A stretch of 64,000 nucleotides of DNA from Hydractinia symbiolongicarpus (GCF_029227915.1 NC_079880.1:18120001-18184000); one strand, 5' to 3'; counted from the first letter of the stretch, positions 54,613 through 64,000 are shown. Notes: a model not told the origin generated them from the sequence alone. Program-made: numbers and translations.

Positions 54613-54702
54613 TGCAATAAACATTCGTGCAGAATCGTCAAGAAATTCTATTTCCGACTATCTTAGATTGTAGGAAATCCCGCATCAAGTAAATGAGTTC
54701 CT

Positions 54703-54731
54703 AAAACACCCCACATTTAGTGGGGTGTTTT
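54703..54731. repeat. Perfect 12-bp hairpin with ATTTA loop
   Basis: AAAACACCCCAC (54703-54714), loop ATTTA, GTGGGGTGTTTT (54720-54731). It looks like a bacterial terminator, but in this genome context it is more likely part of a foldback repeat. Confidence 0.7.
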
Positions 54732-55389
54732 TATTACATGACTAGACAGGTCCAGAGCTATTTTCGAGGTTTTATCTCAAAGAGCTCTGTGGACGAGAAT
54801 CAGTACGATTTTGTTCGATATTTATTTGTCAAATTTTCACTAGGTTATCCCTATTTATGCCGAGGCGGGTAAAATCAACCCGCCCAGTTTTTAAAAAGCT
54901 GGATGTTGAAAATTTACCCGTTCAGTCTGAAATTTGGTGACTTAACCGTGGCGATAAGTTTTTATCACTGTTGTGCCTTTTCGAACGATGGTGACTGTTT
55001 TTTTTTTTAATTTTTGATTTGCGGTGTTTCAGGTCTGCAGATTATTGACAAATAAAAAATGCATCTTAAAAAATTAGGGAGGAGCCCTATTAGTTTGTAT
55101 AGTAATGACAGTAAGTTATCATATTAGATGTGTATATACATGTCAAAATATTTGATGCTTTTCTTCTCCACCTGTATAATATGCAATGTCCGGATATTTG
55201 GAAATATGTACACATTTCCATTTGTGCCATTTTAGCTGTGTATATGAAGATATAATAATGTGTCACAAAATTAAAAATGAGTGTTCGATTCAGATGAAGC
55301 CATAAGAGATTAGCTTTTGTTGAATAGTGATGTAAAATGATGAAGACAACGGTCGCTTGTTTCGTCGCCAACTTATCAACGGAAATTTC

Positions 55390-55810
55390 GTAGCATCGAC
55401 ACCTCTCTTGAATTTAATAACTATGAACATGTTCCTAATCGAGTAGTAGAAAAAATTTCAAAAGCATTTTTAAAGAACATAACAAAACAAATACGCCAGG
55501 ACAGGATTACAAATTTTAGAATCAATTACCTAATACAATTTATCTTCGACAACGCCCATCAACATGTTATCACTGATCGACATGGCCCACGTCATTCAGC
55601 CACAATCAAACCAACTCAATTATCTGCCTTTGAAATACTTTTCACTCAGTAAATGTGCAATATCGTCATTACACTCACAAACGAAGAAATCGAAAAGACC
55701 ACTGATTGATTACTGGATAAATTTGTAAATGATTCTCGATTTTTGCATGTACGGAAAAGTGATATGAACGAAAGCCGGGAATTTATCGGCTACCGTATAG
55801 GGGTCAGTAT
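55390..55810 (+). pseudogene. Unrecognised coding remnant
   Basis: A frame open for about 87 codons from about 55391 (SIDTSLEFNNYEHVPNRVVE, then INYLIQFIFDNAHQH and SAFEIL). It goes on past two in-frame stops with NEEIEKTTD, LLDKFVNDSRFLHV and GYRIGVSI. Codon-like composition across the stops suggests a decayed gene of host or mobile origin. No family recognised. It ends where non-LTR element 3 begins. Confidence 0.3.
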
Positions 55811-56216
55811 CACCTGAACAATTTTTCTGTGCAGAAATTGTTTTCTGACAAGTATGGTTCACCAACATTTTCTAAAACAGTACCCCGAAATTGTTTTTTG
55901 TTCCTTTTTCGTCTTATTTCATTTAGTAGAAGTAGGGGTGGGTTCATAAAATGGTTTAGGTTTCAGGCGTACGCTCTTGTCGATCGATTGCAGAGTGTAC
56001 AGCCAAAGAAAATATTCTATAGAAACTATAAAAATTTCGATAAAAAGACGTTTTTGGCTGATGTAAAAGCTGCTGACTTTTGTTGTGACACTGCCGATCC
56101 TGATTTGAACTATGAAAATCTTCAAGTAATTTTTAGAAATATTGTAGATAAACATGCTCCTTTGAAACAGAAAATATTGCGTGGAAACGATGCTCCCTTC
56201 ATGAATAAAGAATTAA

Positions 56217-57340
56217 TCATCATCATGTATTTGGTTCCATTATTTACAAATGGTTCTTCTCCATAAAAAAAAAAAAAAAAAAGAGAAAAGGTTAAAAGTT
56301 ATTTACAAATAAGTTATGATAAATTTATACATATAATACAATTAATAAAATACTATAAAATCCTACACTTAAGATAAGTCAAGACACATGGTAATTGGAA
56401 CAGAACGCTGAGAAAAGGCTGAAAACAGGGAGACAAAAGAAAATTGGAACGTGGAAAAAGTAGAAGACAAAAGTGCATAATTACGCCAATTAAATTGTAG
56501 CTTAAATAAATTGAATAAAATAGACATAAGTAGGCACATGTGGCTAAGTAAATTGGGGTAGTAGACACCAGGACGCTAAACCACAAAAGATATATGTAAA
56601 ATATGATGAAAATTATTCACTTGCTAAAAGTTAATTTGTTGAAATCGATTGAAGAGTTGAAGTACCATTCAACTGATCTCAGCAAGTCGTTAAAGATGAA
56701 AATAAAATAGTTATACGTAAGAAAAAGTATCACAATGACAGAAGCCTCGCTAGACCTTTGTCTTTGAAATACTCTTTCGCATCTGTTTTAAACCTGTAAA
56801 AATTTTCACAAACTCTTATTTTACGTGGTAGGTCATTATATAAGTTAGCTTGTTCAGAAAACGTTTTTGCTTCACCATGTTGTAATGTCATTTCATTACC
56901 CAAACGTGGATTAAATGTGTTCATATGTAATGGAAGATAGTCTGGCCATGTATCAGTGTGTAAAGCTTTATGTACCAGTTTAACAGTCGCGAAATCAATG
57001 TTTTCTCTAACTGGCAACCACCCAAGATCGATGACGTCTGTTGTTTTCACATATCTTCCAAGAACATAAGATGCTGCTGTGTTCTGCACTCTCTGAAGTC
57101 TATTTAATAGGTACTTTGGTAATTGGCCAAATACTACATTACTATAATTAAGTTTGGATAGAATGAGTGTTTCAGCGAGGTTCTTTCTCACATGATACGG
57201 AGTAAATCGTTTCCATTGTTTAAGTGCTCGAATTACTGCATAGGAAGATTGTGTAACTTTGGTAATATGATTTTTCCAATTATGGTAATATGATTTTTCC
57301 AATAATAATATGATTTTTCCAATATTTTTAAAAAAATAAC
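56217..57340 (-). mobile_element. Second-family non-LTR fragment nested in element 3
   Basis: Minus-strand insertion. Its 3' end (left) has ATGATGATGATT next to element 3 coding, and an internal 18-nt T run (A run on +, 56266-56283). The right side carries repeated ATATGATTTTTCCAAT words (57266-57320). It encodes the RT C-terminal protein at 56730-57302. Confidence 0.65.
56730..57302 (-). pseudogene. Reverse transcriptase C-terminal domain, second non-LTR family
   Basis: 190 codons open: WKNHITKVTQSSYAVIRALK, RKNLAETLILSKLNYSNVVF, LNRLQRVQNTAASYVLGR, LGWLPVRENIDFATVKLVHK and LYNDLPRKIRVCENFYRFK. This is the post-palm region of non-LTR RTs (LQRVQNxAAR, LxWLPVxxRIxF pattern of CR1/Rex-like families), different in wording from elements 1-3. 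The palm itself is missing, so it is a 5'-truncated copy. Confidence 0.78.
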
Positions 57341-59325
57341 CCAGGCCGGAGCAGTCGAAAATAAAAATTTTTGGAAAGTTATGAAACCTTTTGTAACCAA
57401 TAAAAATTGCTTAAGTAATGCAAATATTACGATAATACAAAACGATAATTTAATTACAGATGAAAATTAAGTGGCAACAACATTGAATAGCCACTTCATA
57501 AATATTGTTGAAAATAGCAGTGGTATTAAACCTACCTCTATTGATTTTAAATCATTTACAGATAAGAAAAAGTTGATTGAGAAAATTTTAAAAACCTATA
57601 AAAATCATCCAAGTATCCTAAAGATAAAAGAAAATATTGAAAATGTGTCTGAAAATTTTCAATTTAAGGAAATAGGGGATGAAGAAATCAAAAAAGTATT
57701 TAAAGAAATAAACACTAAAGCGTCTGCAGGCGAAGATAAGATACCGCCAAAACTTGCAAAACTAGCTAGTGAGCACTTAATATTGCCCCTCAAAAATGCC
57801 TTAAATAGTAGCATCCGTGCCAGTTTTTTCCCAACTAAAGCTAAGCGTGCGGTTGTTACACCAATTGACAAGGGAAGCAAGGAAAAGTACAGTCTCAATA
57901 ATTTTAGACCTATTAGTGTATTAAATTTTTTCTCTAAGTTTTATGAAATAATAATCAAAGAGCAAATAATGTCTTTCATGGAAAAAAAACTTTCTGTGTA
58001 CTTATCTGCTTACAGGAAAAACTATAGCACCAATCACGTATTGATACGCCTATTAGAGGATTGGAAAAAAAACTGGATCTGAATTATGTGGTTGGTTCAA
58101 TATTAATGGACTTATCAAAAGCTTTTGACTGTGTCCGCCACGATCTACTTATAGCCAAACTTCATGCTTACGGTTTTGATGTAAAATCACTTGAGTAAAT
58201 TCTATCGTATCTTACAAACAGAGAACAATCCACACGAGTAAATGCGGAGTATAGTATATTTGAATTAATTTTGTCAGGTGTGCCTCAGGTTCTGTGTTGG
58301 GCCCAATTATTTTTAATATATTTATGAATGATTTATTTTATTTTATTGTAAATAGTGACCTACATAATTACGCAGACGACAATACGATATCAGCTTATTT
58401 AAACACTATTAAAAATCTCATTAAGACTTTAGAAAGGGAATCCGAAATTGCCCTTTCTTGGTTAAATAATAACAAAATGATAGCAAATCCGAACAAATTT
58501 CATTCGATCCTTCTATCAAGAGCCAAAATTGATAACTCGAAGCTTGAAATAAACATTGGCGATAGAGTCATACAATCAGAAAGGTCCGTAAAACTTTTAG
58601 GAGTAACAATTGATGATAAATTAAATTTCAACTTGCACATTAGTAATCTTTGTCGAAAAGCCTCAGCCCAGCTGAATGCATTATTTAGATTTAAAAATGT
58701 ACTATTTTTGCAAACAAGATCTATTTTAGCACAAAGCTTCGTGTATGCAAATTTTAATTATTGTCCCTTAATTATTGTCCCATTTCTTCGAAATCTCTTT
58801 TGAAAATTGAAAAACTCCACAACAGGGCTTTAAGTTTTATTCATGATGACCCAAGACCAGTTGATTGCCTCCCAAATAAACACTATATGGAAATACTAAG
58901 GCACAGATATTTATGCATAGAAATATTTAAAATTCGGAGAAACATCAGTCCTTCTTTCATGAAAGATATTCTCCTTTTTAAGGAAACTGATAGGCCAGTA
59001 AGAAGTCAAAACATGAACAACCTAAAAACCATCACTGTAAAAACAAGCACCTTTGGTCTAAACAGTTTGCCATGTTTAGCCCCAAAAGTTTGGAATAAAC
59101 TTCCTTTTCATACGAAGAGTTGCGAAGATCTAGTTAAATTTAAGCAAATGATTAAAAAATGGAATGGCTCTCACTGTTCATGCACAGAGTGTCGGCAATT
59201 GATTCCATAAATTGCGTAATCAATACGAAAATGGGAGAGGGGGAATGTTTATCTTTTATTTATTATTTATTCATTATTTATTTATTATAGTTTTCATCTA
59301 AATTGTAAATATATAAAAATATTTG

Positions 59326-59391
59326 GTCGGTTTTGATTAGTTTTTTGCAAAATATTATTTTTTTAAAGAACTATTGTATATAATAACCGAC
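59326..59391 (+). other. 3'-terminal stem of non-LTR element 3
   Basis: GTCGGT (59326-59331) followed by TTTGATTAG pairs with ACCGAC (59386-59391), then GGTAAATAAATT and an (ATCA)n tail. Confidence 0.6.
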
Positions 59392-59432
59392 GGTAAATAA
59401 ATTAAATCAATCAATCAATCAATCTGAGGGAT

Positions 59433-60570
59433 ACTGTTACTCTTTATTACAACAGGGCAAAGGAACAAATTTCGAGAAGGACAACGCTTCACGATGAGGT
59501 TGCACAAGAAGCACAAGAGGACTACTACAACACGGAGGACATACGACACGAATATCAGGGGATCGAAGACCTCAAGCATCTGTTTCCACGAAAAAATAAG
59601 GAAGCCATAGGTATTGAAGATATTCAGCATATATTTGATGAAAATGATATCGAAATATTGATGGAGATCGTGTCAAAACATGGAGAATCAACAAGAATTT
59701 GAACCAACCACTAACGGATGCGATCATGCGAAAAATTACACCATACATACACATGCGTGTAAACGTCGTGTACAGTTTCAGCTGTGATATCCACAAAGGT
59801 AGACGTGGTGTATCTTTATATCACAAAAGTAAGGGCTCCAGGTCGCCATCAAGCATCGCGGAAATCGAAGCATTCATAGAAGAATGTGAAATGAAGCATC
59901 TTAATCTGGAGGATGGTAAGTTTTGGAGTAAGGCTTATTTGCCACCAGTCAGAGCCACCGAGACCCCAGGAGCATATGAAGGGAAAATCGTCTTCGATCA
60001 TGTACAGATCAAGCTTAAAAGCACGCGTAAACCTCTGTTGGGGTGTGGACCCCTTCCGGACTGGCTGCGAAAAAAGAGGTGCTTCTACGCTATGGATGGT
60101 AAAAATGATAGAACAGATAGTTTATGGTTTTGGAGATGTTTAGCGGTAAAAAAGAGAGCCAACGTAGTACGAGGAACAGAGTTCCTTACAATGCCAGCTC
60201 TTGCATTAGCTCGACAGTACAAGAGGACTCCAAGTTAAAGCGTAAAGATGTGCGCCCTACAAAGCTGGTGGATCTGGAAGGTATTACAAACCATTTCAAG
60301 CTTAACATCAAAATATATGAGCCTAAGTCAAACAATGAGAAAGCACCATTGCGACTCATTTATGGACAGAAGCAGGATAAGGAAGGGCTGGATGACATCA
60401 CTATTGGAATGTTAGAAGGCCACTGTTGTTTCATTAAAAATCTCAAGGTCAAATACATTGGAGTGCGAGATATGCGGCCAGCTGTTTACTAAAGCCTGGA
60501 ATATCACGCGGCATAAAAAAATGAATGCGAAGGGGTCAAGGCAACAATCATTTGCAAAGGGGAGAAGGTG
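59433..60570 (+). pseudogene. Polinton Z1 polymerase B N-terminal part
   Basis: Begins right after element 3 with RRTTLHDEVAQEAQED and LKHLFPRKNKEAIGIED, shifts or stops near 59701, then MNQPLTDAIMRKITPYIHMR and AYEGKIVFDHVQIKLKSTRK, LGCGPLPDWLRKKRCFYAMD to 60238. Next frame: KLKRKDVRPTKLVDLEGITN to 60492, then the finger region ending KNECEG-like and KGEKVKRK at about 60570. It aligns with 3338-3965 of X and shows about 170 residues that X lacks in this window. No exonuclease or polymerase motifs remain. Confidence 0.8.
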
Positions 60571-60571
60571 A

Positions 60572-60720
60572 AACGCAAGCAAGCCCAAGAAAGGACGCAC
60601 AAAATCGTGGACTGTATGAACGAACGGGAGCAACAGCAGCTTGTCGCGCAAGGTCGAGAGAAGGCTAAGGATTAACTGCTCAAAAAACTTCAATCTGCAA
60701 AGTATGTCAGCGGTACTTAG
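60572..60720 (+). pseudogene. C-terminal remnant of the 28127-type membrane protein gene (Z1)
   Basis: About 50 codons matching the end of the X gene at 28127-28744: RTHKIVDCMNEREQQQLVAQ and LQSAKYVSGT. A TAA at 60673-60675 replaces a Glu codon of X. Fused downstream of polymerase finger coding by the deletion junction near 60572. Confidence 0.7.
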
Positions 60721-60776
60721 AGTCTCCGCCCGCATATTCATAGGGTCTACTGTGTTGAACAACACACTAGACGATT

Positions 60777-60984
60777 TCGAGTATTTCTCCAGTATCATAG
60801 TCAATGATAACACCACAGTCATGTACGACACGTCGCTGCTTTTTAGCGAGCTGTCTCGAGTATTCTTCGAGATTTTGTCCCAGCTAAGCTTGGTACAAGG
60901 TTCGCAATAGGGACCGTCTGTTTGTGTCAAGACGTCCTTGTACTTGGCTTTGCGGATCGCCTCGAAAAGAGGGCCCCTATTCAT
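60777..60984 (-). pseudogene. Small protein G1 (Z1 copy), frameshifted
   Basis: Starts MNRGPLFEAIRKAKYKDVL at 60984 with the CEPC pair, as in X (28800-28997). A frameshift after about residue 40 (LSWDKISKN) puts the end (VVHDCG, GEILEIV) in another frame, stopping at 60777. Confidence 0.68.
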
Positions 60985-61091
60985 AGTTGTGTAGCGAAGA
61001 ACACGTAGTGCTTTCCCTTTTTTTTATCAGTGCGAGAACGTTCATGTTTGTTTCTATGGCTGAAGACAACCATAGAACCTTGATAAGCCAC

Positions 61092-61420
61092 TTACAATAC
61101 AGTGAAGCCCTCTTCATCATTAGAGTCACTAAAGTAACAAGTGCCGTATCCCTCAACCTCTTTATACTTGCAATCTTCGACGTAGGTCTGTGCGTAGTAG
61201 TTGCGCCCTTGATTTTAGATACTCGCCAGCTTGAGACAACCTTACACTCACAGCTTTTTTGCGGTATCTTTTTCTTGTGAAAGTTTGTTCTGATCTCTCC
61301 ATCCCACTCCTTCAGTTTGGTGCTAAGGTACCGCCCTTTTTTCACGCTGGTGTTGCTGAAACAAAACCCCTCTTCTTGAACCAACTCATCCTCTTTATTA
61401 TAAGTTGAGTTCAACTTCAA
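61092..61420 (-). pseudogene. Protein G2 (Z1 copy), 5'-deleted
   Basis: Retains KGRYLSTKLKEWDGEIRTNF and KSCECK, then after a shift the acidic ending with GFTVL, stopping at 61092. The front half present in X (29691 to about 29410) is missing; the terminal repeat begins about 20 bp upstream. Confidence 0.65.
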
Positions 61421-61440
61421 AACACTGATCCTCGAGTATG

Positions 61441-61699
61441 AAAATTTCCCCTACTCGATTGCGCATGCGTTAGACTTATCGGTTTCTGTCGGCTGGGTCA
61501 CGTGTTACTGCGCATGCGCTCGAATTGTCGGATTTCTCGGAATTTCCGAGAGGGGTGATTTCCGGAAATTCGGGATTTGGGGGTTGGGGGAAATTCCCTT
61601 TTTGAGGGGGGCGTTGGAGGAGCGTTTTTTAGTGGGGTTTGATGATCTAAAGGTGTCAAAGGAGCGAAATCCTACTTTAATTCATTCCCTACTACTATT
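61441..61699. repeat. Right terminal repeat of Polinton Z1
   Basis: Shares TTTCCCCTACTCGATTGCGC, GGAGGAGCGTTTTTTAGTGG and GGAGCGAAATCCTACTTTAA with the X terminal region, in the same order, and ends CTACTACTATT. The middle differs, with TTTCTCGGAATTTCCGAGAG palindromic words (61533-61558). Two NRF1-like sites lie at 61461 and 61509. Confidence 0.7.
61461..61518. promoter_or_regulatory. Pair of NRF1-like sites in the Z1 terminal repeat
   Basis: TGCGCATGCG at 61461-61470 and 61509-61518, 48 bp apart. The second sits in CTGCGCATGCGC, a full match to the NRF1 consensus core. Orientation relative to a gene is unclear because the nearby genes are deleted. Confidence 0.45.
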
Positions 61700-62340
61700 G
61701 TAGCACTGGAGATACGGCCAAGTTGAAGGGGAATTCATTCTATGGAAAGATGATCGAGGATGTAGTAAGGCATGGGAATACAACGTTTACCAGAGACGAA
61801 AGGAAGGTCGATCAAGCGATGAGATCTCCCTATTTCGAAGACTTGGAACCGATAGGTGATGCGTACGAGATCAGAGAAGGCAAACACAAGTGCAGCATTG
61901 ATAGAGCCTATCAATGTGGTATCGCGGTGTACCAATTAGCCAAACTTTGTATGTTGGAATTTTACTACAATTTTTTGGATAAGTACGTGGATCGTCAAAA
62001 TTTTGAATATATTTACATGGATACAGATAGCGCGTATTTTGCTATCTCTGGTGAAAATCTTCGTGATGTTGTGCATCGTGAGCTGCTCGAGGAGTACGAC
62101 TAAGATGTGGAAAACTGGTTGGAGAGGAGGTCTGTTTAAGCCTGAGTTTATAGGTTTTAGAATGATCGCATTGACAACCAAGTGCTATTTCGTCGAAGGG
62201 AAAGAGGGCACCAAGTTTTCGTCCAAAGGGATGTCAAAGAAGCAGAATGCCATGACTTGGTCTAGGTACATGAGCACCAGGGCATGATCACTTATGAGCA
62301 AAGTAAGCTAGGGCTCTCAGCGTTCTCTAGGGCTCTCATA
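61700..62340 (+). pseudogene. Polinton Z2 polymerase B C-terminal part
   Basis: Starts at the Z1 terminus within the codons before Pol B: KMKGNSFYGK-equivalent (about 61720-61745), FTRDERKVDQ, CSIDRAYQCGIAVYQLAKLC, then Pol C YIYMDTDSAYF (about 62008-62040). A frame change at about 62103 leads to FKPEFIGFRMIALTTKCYFV and MSKKQNAMTWSRYMST to 62285, then a deletion of about 60 bp relative to X. The Pol C motif is intact here and missing from X. Confidence 0.82.
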
Positions 62341-62479
62341 CACACAGTGCCTTTAGCTTTCCAGCGCGGTTGATCATACAAAGTTCCAATAAATTGAAGT
62401 TTGTTTATGTATTGCAATAATTCTACCATATATAATAGTACTACTATTTTTTCTAAAATTTTGATATACAATAAACAGA

Positions 62480-62960
62480 ATGACTGAACTTGCAAATATA
62501 TTTGATGAAGTAGATACCCCCGCAGAAGCGACGACAAATAAGGAAAAACCTCTCGACAAACGCCAAGTTTTGAAAGATGCTATACGTAAAGGCAAGGGCA
62601 TCTATTACCAAAAAATGTACGGAAGGCTTCGTAGACAAGGCGCCAAACGATATGATCGAAAAGGTATATGCTTAATATATTCAACGTGCAATTCATGAGA
62701 AAGGAGAAAAGACAACCAAGGCACTGTCTTCACATGCAATTAGCACGTACGCCAATTTTGTAGGGAACGTTGTACAGCTTGATAGTGTTGAAAATTTAAA
62801 GCAAGATATTGAGGAGGACGCCATTATTAAGGATTAGATTGCCGATTTAGGGATATTCGTGTACTCTGCATTCGGTAAATTTCTAGCACCTCTTCTTGTT
62901 GTTGCGCATACCGTGAATCATGTTAAAGTTTTGTCAAAAAAAACAAAAATGAGAACGAAC
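62480..62960 (+). pseudogene. Polinton small gene A (copy Z2)
   Basis: Starts MTELANIFDEVDTPAEATTN at 62480, with DKRQVLKDAIRKGKG, a frameshift near 62600, EKGEKTTKALSSHAISTYAN, VVQLDSVENLKQDIEEDAII, an in-frame TAG at about 62835-62837, then GIFVYSAFGKFLAPLLVVAH. It confirms the extent of gene A across the insertion in X. The exact end is uncertain because the frame runs on into gene B. Confidence 0.72.
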
Positions 62961-62978
62961 AAAATCGAAAAAAAATAT

Positions 62979-63311
62979 ATGAGTGAGAACAAGCAAGTTA
63001 TTACTAAGAAAAATGAAGGTCGTGTTGCTGCTGGCAAGAGACTTGCCGAATGGAATAGAAAGAACAAGAAGAATTTGCATATGAACAAGGATGAAAGTAG
63101 GCAAGTACCTGAGGCAAGTAGTGCATCAAGTAGTTCACCAAGTACATCAAGTTCTACCGCAGATCTAAGAGGAACAGCAGCGGTTATTATTGTGATAAGG
63201 GGAGGGTTTGCCGCCTGTTATTTTAAACAACACAGAATACAGCAGCCTGATATATCAGAGCAGCCACCACTTCCTGTTGAAATCGCAGACCGCGCTAGAA
63301 AAAAGGCATGA
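62979..63311 (+). CDS. Polinton small gene B (copy Z2), 3' end replaced
   Basis: Starts MSENKQVITKKNEGRVAAGK at 62979, the motif shared with X and Y. A Ser-rich linker and a hydrophobic segment (GTAAVIIVIRGGFAACYF) follow. The last codons run into gene C sequence (ADRARKKA) and lack the conserved DLFKM-type end, so a deletion has joined gene B to gene C near 63290. Confidence 0.65.
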   Translation: MSENKQVITKKNEGRVAAGKRLAEWNRKNKKNLHMNKDESRQVPEASSASSSSPSTSSSTADLRGTAAVIIVIRGGFAACYFKQHRIQQPDISEQPPLPVEIADRARKKA

Positions 63312-63584
63312 TAAAGCAATCGAACAACTGCAAGCTGCTCAGGCCCAATGGGTGCGTGACAGACAAGCGAAAATCGACTGGTATAATAGACAACGGGAGT
63401 TGAAAAGACAGGCAGGGGGGATATCAAAGAACTGGATGAAGGTATGAGGGAATACTATATTGCTACTATCGATAAAGCCCCAAAATTGTCTGATTTTTAC
63501 ACACTTTCCAAACAACAACAAGACGACGAGCTTACATTCATTGTTGGATCCTTGGCCTTTCTGGGGGGAGGGGACTGTGTATAA
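63290..63584 (+). pseudogene. Polinton small gene C (copy Z2), 5'-deleted, frameshifted
   Basis: KRHDKAIEQLQAAQAQWVRD and RQAKIDWYNRQRELKRQAGG match X (23283-23597). A shift near 63420 leads to DEGMREYYIATIDKAPKLSD and QQQDDELTFIVGSLAFLGGG, ending at 63584. It shows the true C-terminus, a hydrophobic Gly-rich segment. The hydrophobic N-terminus of the X copy is deleted here. Confidence 0.65.
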
Positions 63585-63625
63585 ATATTTATAAAAAAAA
63601 TACACGTTTTTGATATGTAATAAAC

Positions 63626-64000
63626 ATGTCAAAAGCAAAACAACAAATTCTACAGAGAAGGAAGCCGAAATATTAAGCAGTATTTACTACAACCCAAAAC
63701 ATCTTTAGGTTGGACAAAAAGCCATTAAATTACTCTCCTCAGAGAGTGGACTACCCAAAAAGAAAGTCGTACACTGGCTGTCTTGGCAACTCCTATGGCT
63801 TAGACATGAACGGGGTCCAAAAAAGATTGATTACCCCCATTTTAACATAACAAACTCGAACGAAATACACCAGTTTATATGCCTCATGACAAGCTGTATG
63901 GAAATACTACAAATATATTCTAACAGGGATCGATGTAGCCTCGAGTTATAAAGTGGCGAGACTATTGCGTACGAAAAAGGCCAGCGAGGTTGCAGACATG
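63626..64000 (+). pseudogene. Polinton Z2 integrase, N-terminal part, cut by window end
   Basis: Starts MSKAKQQILQRRK at 63626 like the X integrase (MSKAH). The sequence then carries, in shifting frames, KKKVVHWLSWQLLWLRHE and DYPHFNITN-like words, and reaches the core (YKYILTGIDVASSYKVARLL, KKASEVADM) at the window end. At least three shifts or stops (first near 63675). The first catalytic Asp region is altered; the other two lie outside. Confidence 0.72.

Larger units (their letters stand above)
55990..59210 (+). pseudogene. Endonuclease-RT of non-LTR element 3, broken
   Basis: Pieces: KKIFYRNYKNFDKKTFLADV to APFMNKEL (55995-56216); from about 57340 the linker (AVENKNFWKVMKPFVTNK) and RT N-terminus to 58082; motif A LSKAFDCVRHDL (about 58115); motif B GVPQ then a one-base loss at about 58288; motif C YADDN (about 58373); and the C-terminus with VWNKLPFHTKSCED to 59210. 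Stops at about 57470 and 58197 and shifts at 58075, 58288 and 58770 break it. The endonuclease N-terminus and catalytic residues are absent. Confidence 0.84.
55990..59432 (+). mobile_element. Non-LTR retrotransposon element 3 (5'-truncated) with nested insertion
   Basis: Same family as elements 1 and 2. It begins inside the endonuclease C-terminal region near 55990, is interrupted at about 56217-57340 by another retroelement on the opposite strand (with loss of about 110 bp), and ends with the conserved stem (59326-59391), GGTAAATAAATTAA and an ATCA repeat (59406-59425). Polinton polymerase coding starts directly after it. Confidence 0.83.
59433..61699 (+). mobile_element. Polinton Z1, internally deleted derivative
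   Basis: Polymerase type-a N-terminus (59433-60570) is joined near 60572, at a CAAGCCC-like word, to the end of the gene equivalent to 28127-28744. G1, half of G2 and the terminal repeat (to 61699) follow. Everything between polymerase and the right-end genes of X is missing here, and G2's front, the zinc ribbon and both repeat genes are also gone. The terminus ...CTACTACTATT at 61699 lies directly against polymerase motif-B coding of Z2, as if Z1 had inserted there. Confidence 0.68.
61700..64000 (+). mobile_element. Polinton Z2 (part; continues past window)
   Basis: Polymerase type-a C-terminus, gene A, gene B, part of gene C and the integrase start, all on +. Relative to X the block D-HNH-ATPase-E-F-MCP is absent between B and C, and C and integrase are in the opposite relative orientation, so Z2 is deleted or rearranged, or represents another gene order. 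The window ends within the integrase core. Confidence 0.7.

Noticed and set aside
54703-54731. Bacterial-type transcription terminator
   Set aside because: The hairpin is perfect and followed by T residues, but the window is clearly eukaryotic.

Overview
This is animal nuclear DNA, probably cnidarian (possibly hydrozoan). The evidence is one spliced two-RRM RNA-binding gene with AT-rich introns and a dense load of animal-type mobile elements: Polinton/Maverick DNA transposons, an APE-type non-LTR retrotransposon family, a BEL/Pao LTR element, a tRNA-derived SINE and several foldback repeats. The host assignment is an inference from style and family; no species marker was recognised. There is no bacterial operon, CRISPR array or rRNA gene.

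Layout. (1) 1-30959 is one old Polinton ('X') whose left end lies outside the window. On the + strand it carries a type-a protein-primed DNA polymerase B (3338-8787), small genes A, B and D, an HNH nuclease, a packaging ATPase, and genes E and F. Then come a reverse-strand block (integrase, small gene C, major capsid protein), a coiled-coil/membrane protein on +, a PY-like protein on -, a penton-like minor capsid protein and a membrane protein on +, and a reverse-strand block of small genes up to a terminal inverted repeat ending at 30959. X is broken by non-LTR element 1 (1-3340, itself hit by a SINE), non-LTR element 2 (9772-13636) and a BEL/Pao element (15279-20737, with perfect AATAG target duplications and its own 1.15-kb insertion). 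(2) 30960-36100 is a second Polinton ('Y') on the - strand with a different polymerase (type b, with an N-terminal SAP-like domain). It has the same following genes A-B-D, and D stops exactly where the X terminus begins, so X appears to have inserted into Y.

(3) 36100-55400 is host DNA. It is mostly non-coding with foldback and tandem repeats, plus an eleven-exon hnRNP A/B-D-like gene (41503-50403) with a second possible terminal exon at 51520-51584. (4) 55400-64000 is another mobile cluster: non-LTR element 3 with a nested second retroelement, a deletion-derivative Polinton ('Z1', ending at 61699) and part of a further Polinton ('Z2') with polymerase C-terminus, genes A, B, C and an integrase running off the end.

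Together the Polinton genes describe a virus-like element: integrase and protein-primed polymerase for mobility and copying; major and minor capsid proteins, ATPase and several small conserved proteins for a presumed virion. Nearly every such gene carries frameshifts, stops or deletions, so X, Y, Z1 and Z2 are fossils. The main novelty candidates are the A-B-D cassette shared by Polintons with different polymerases, the HNH-ATPase neighbourhood, the paired 24-residue-repeat genes, and the ordered nesting of elements.
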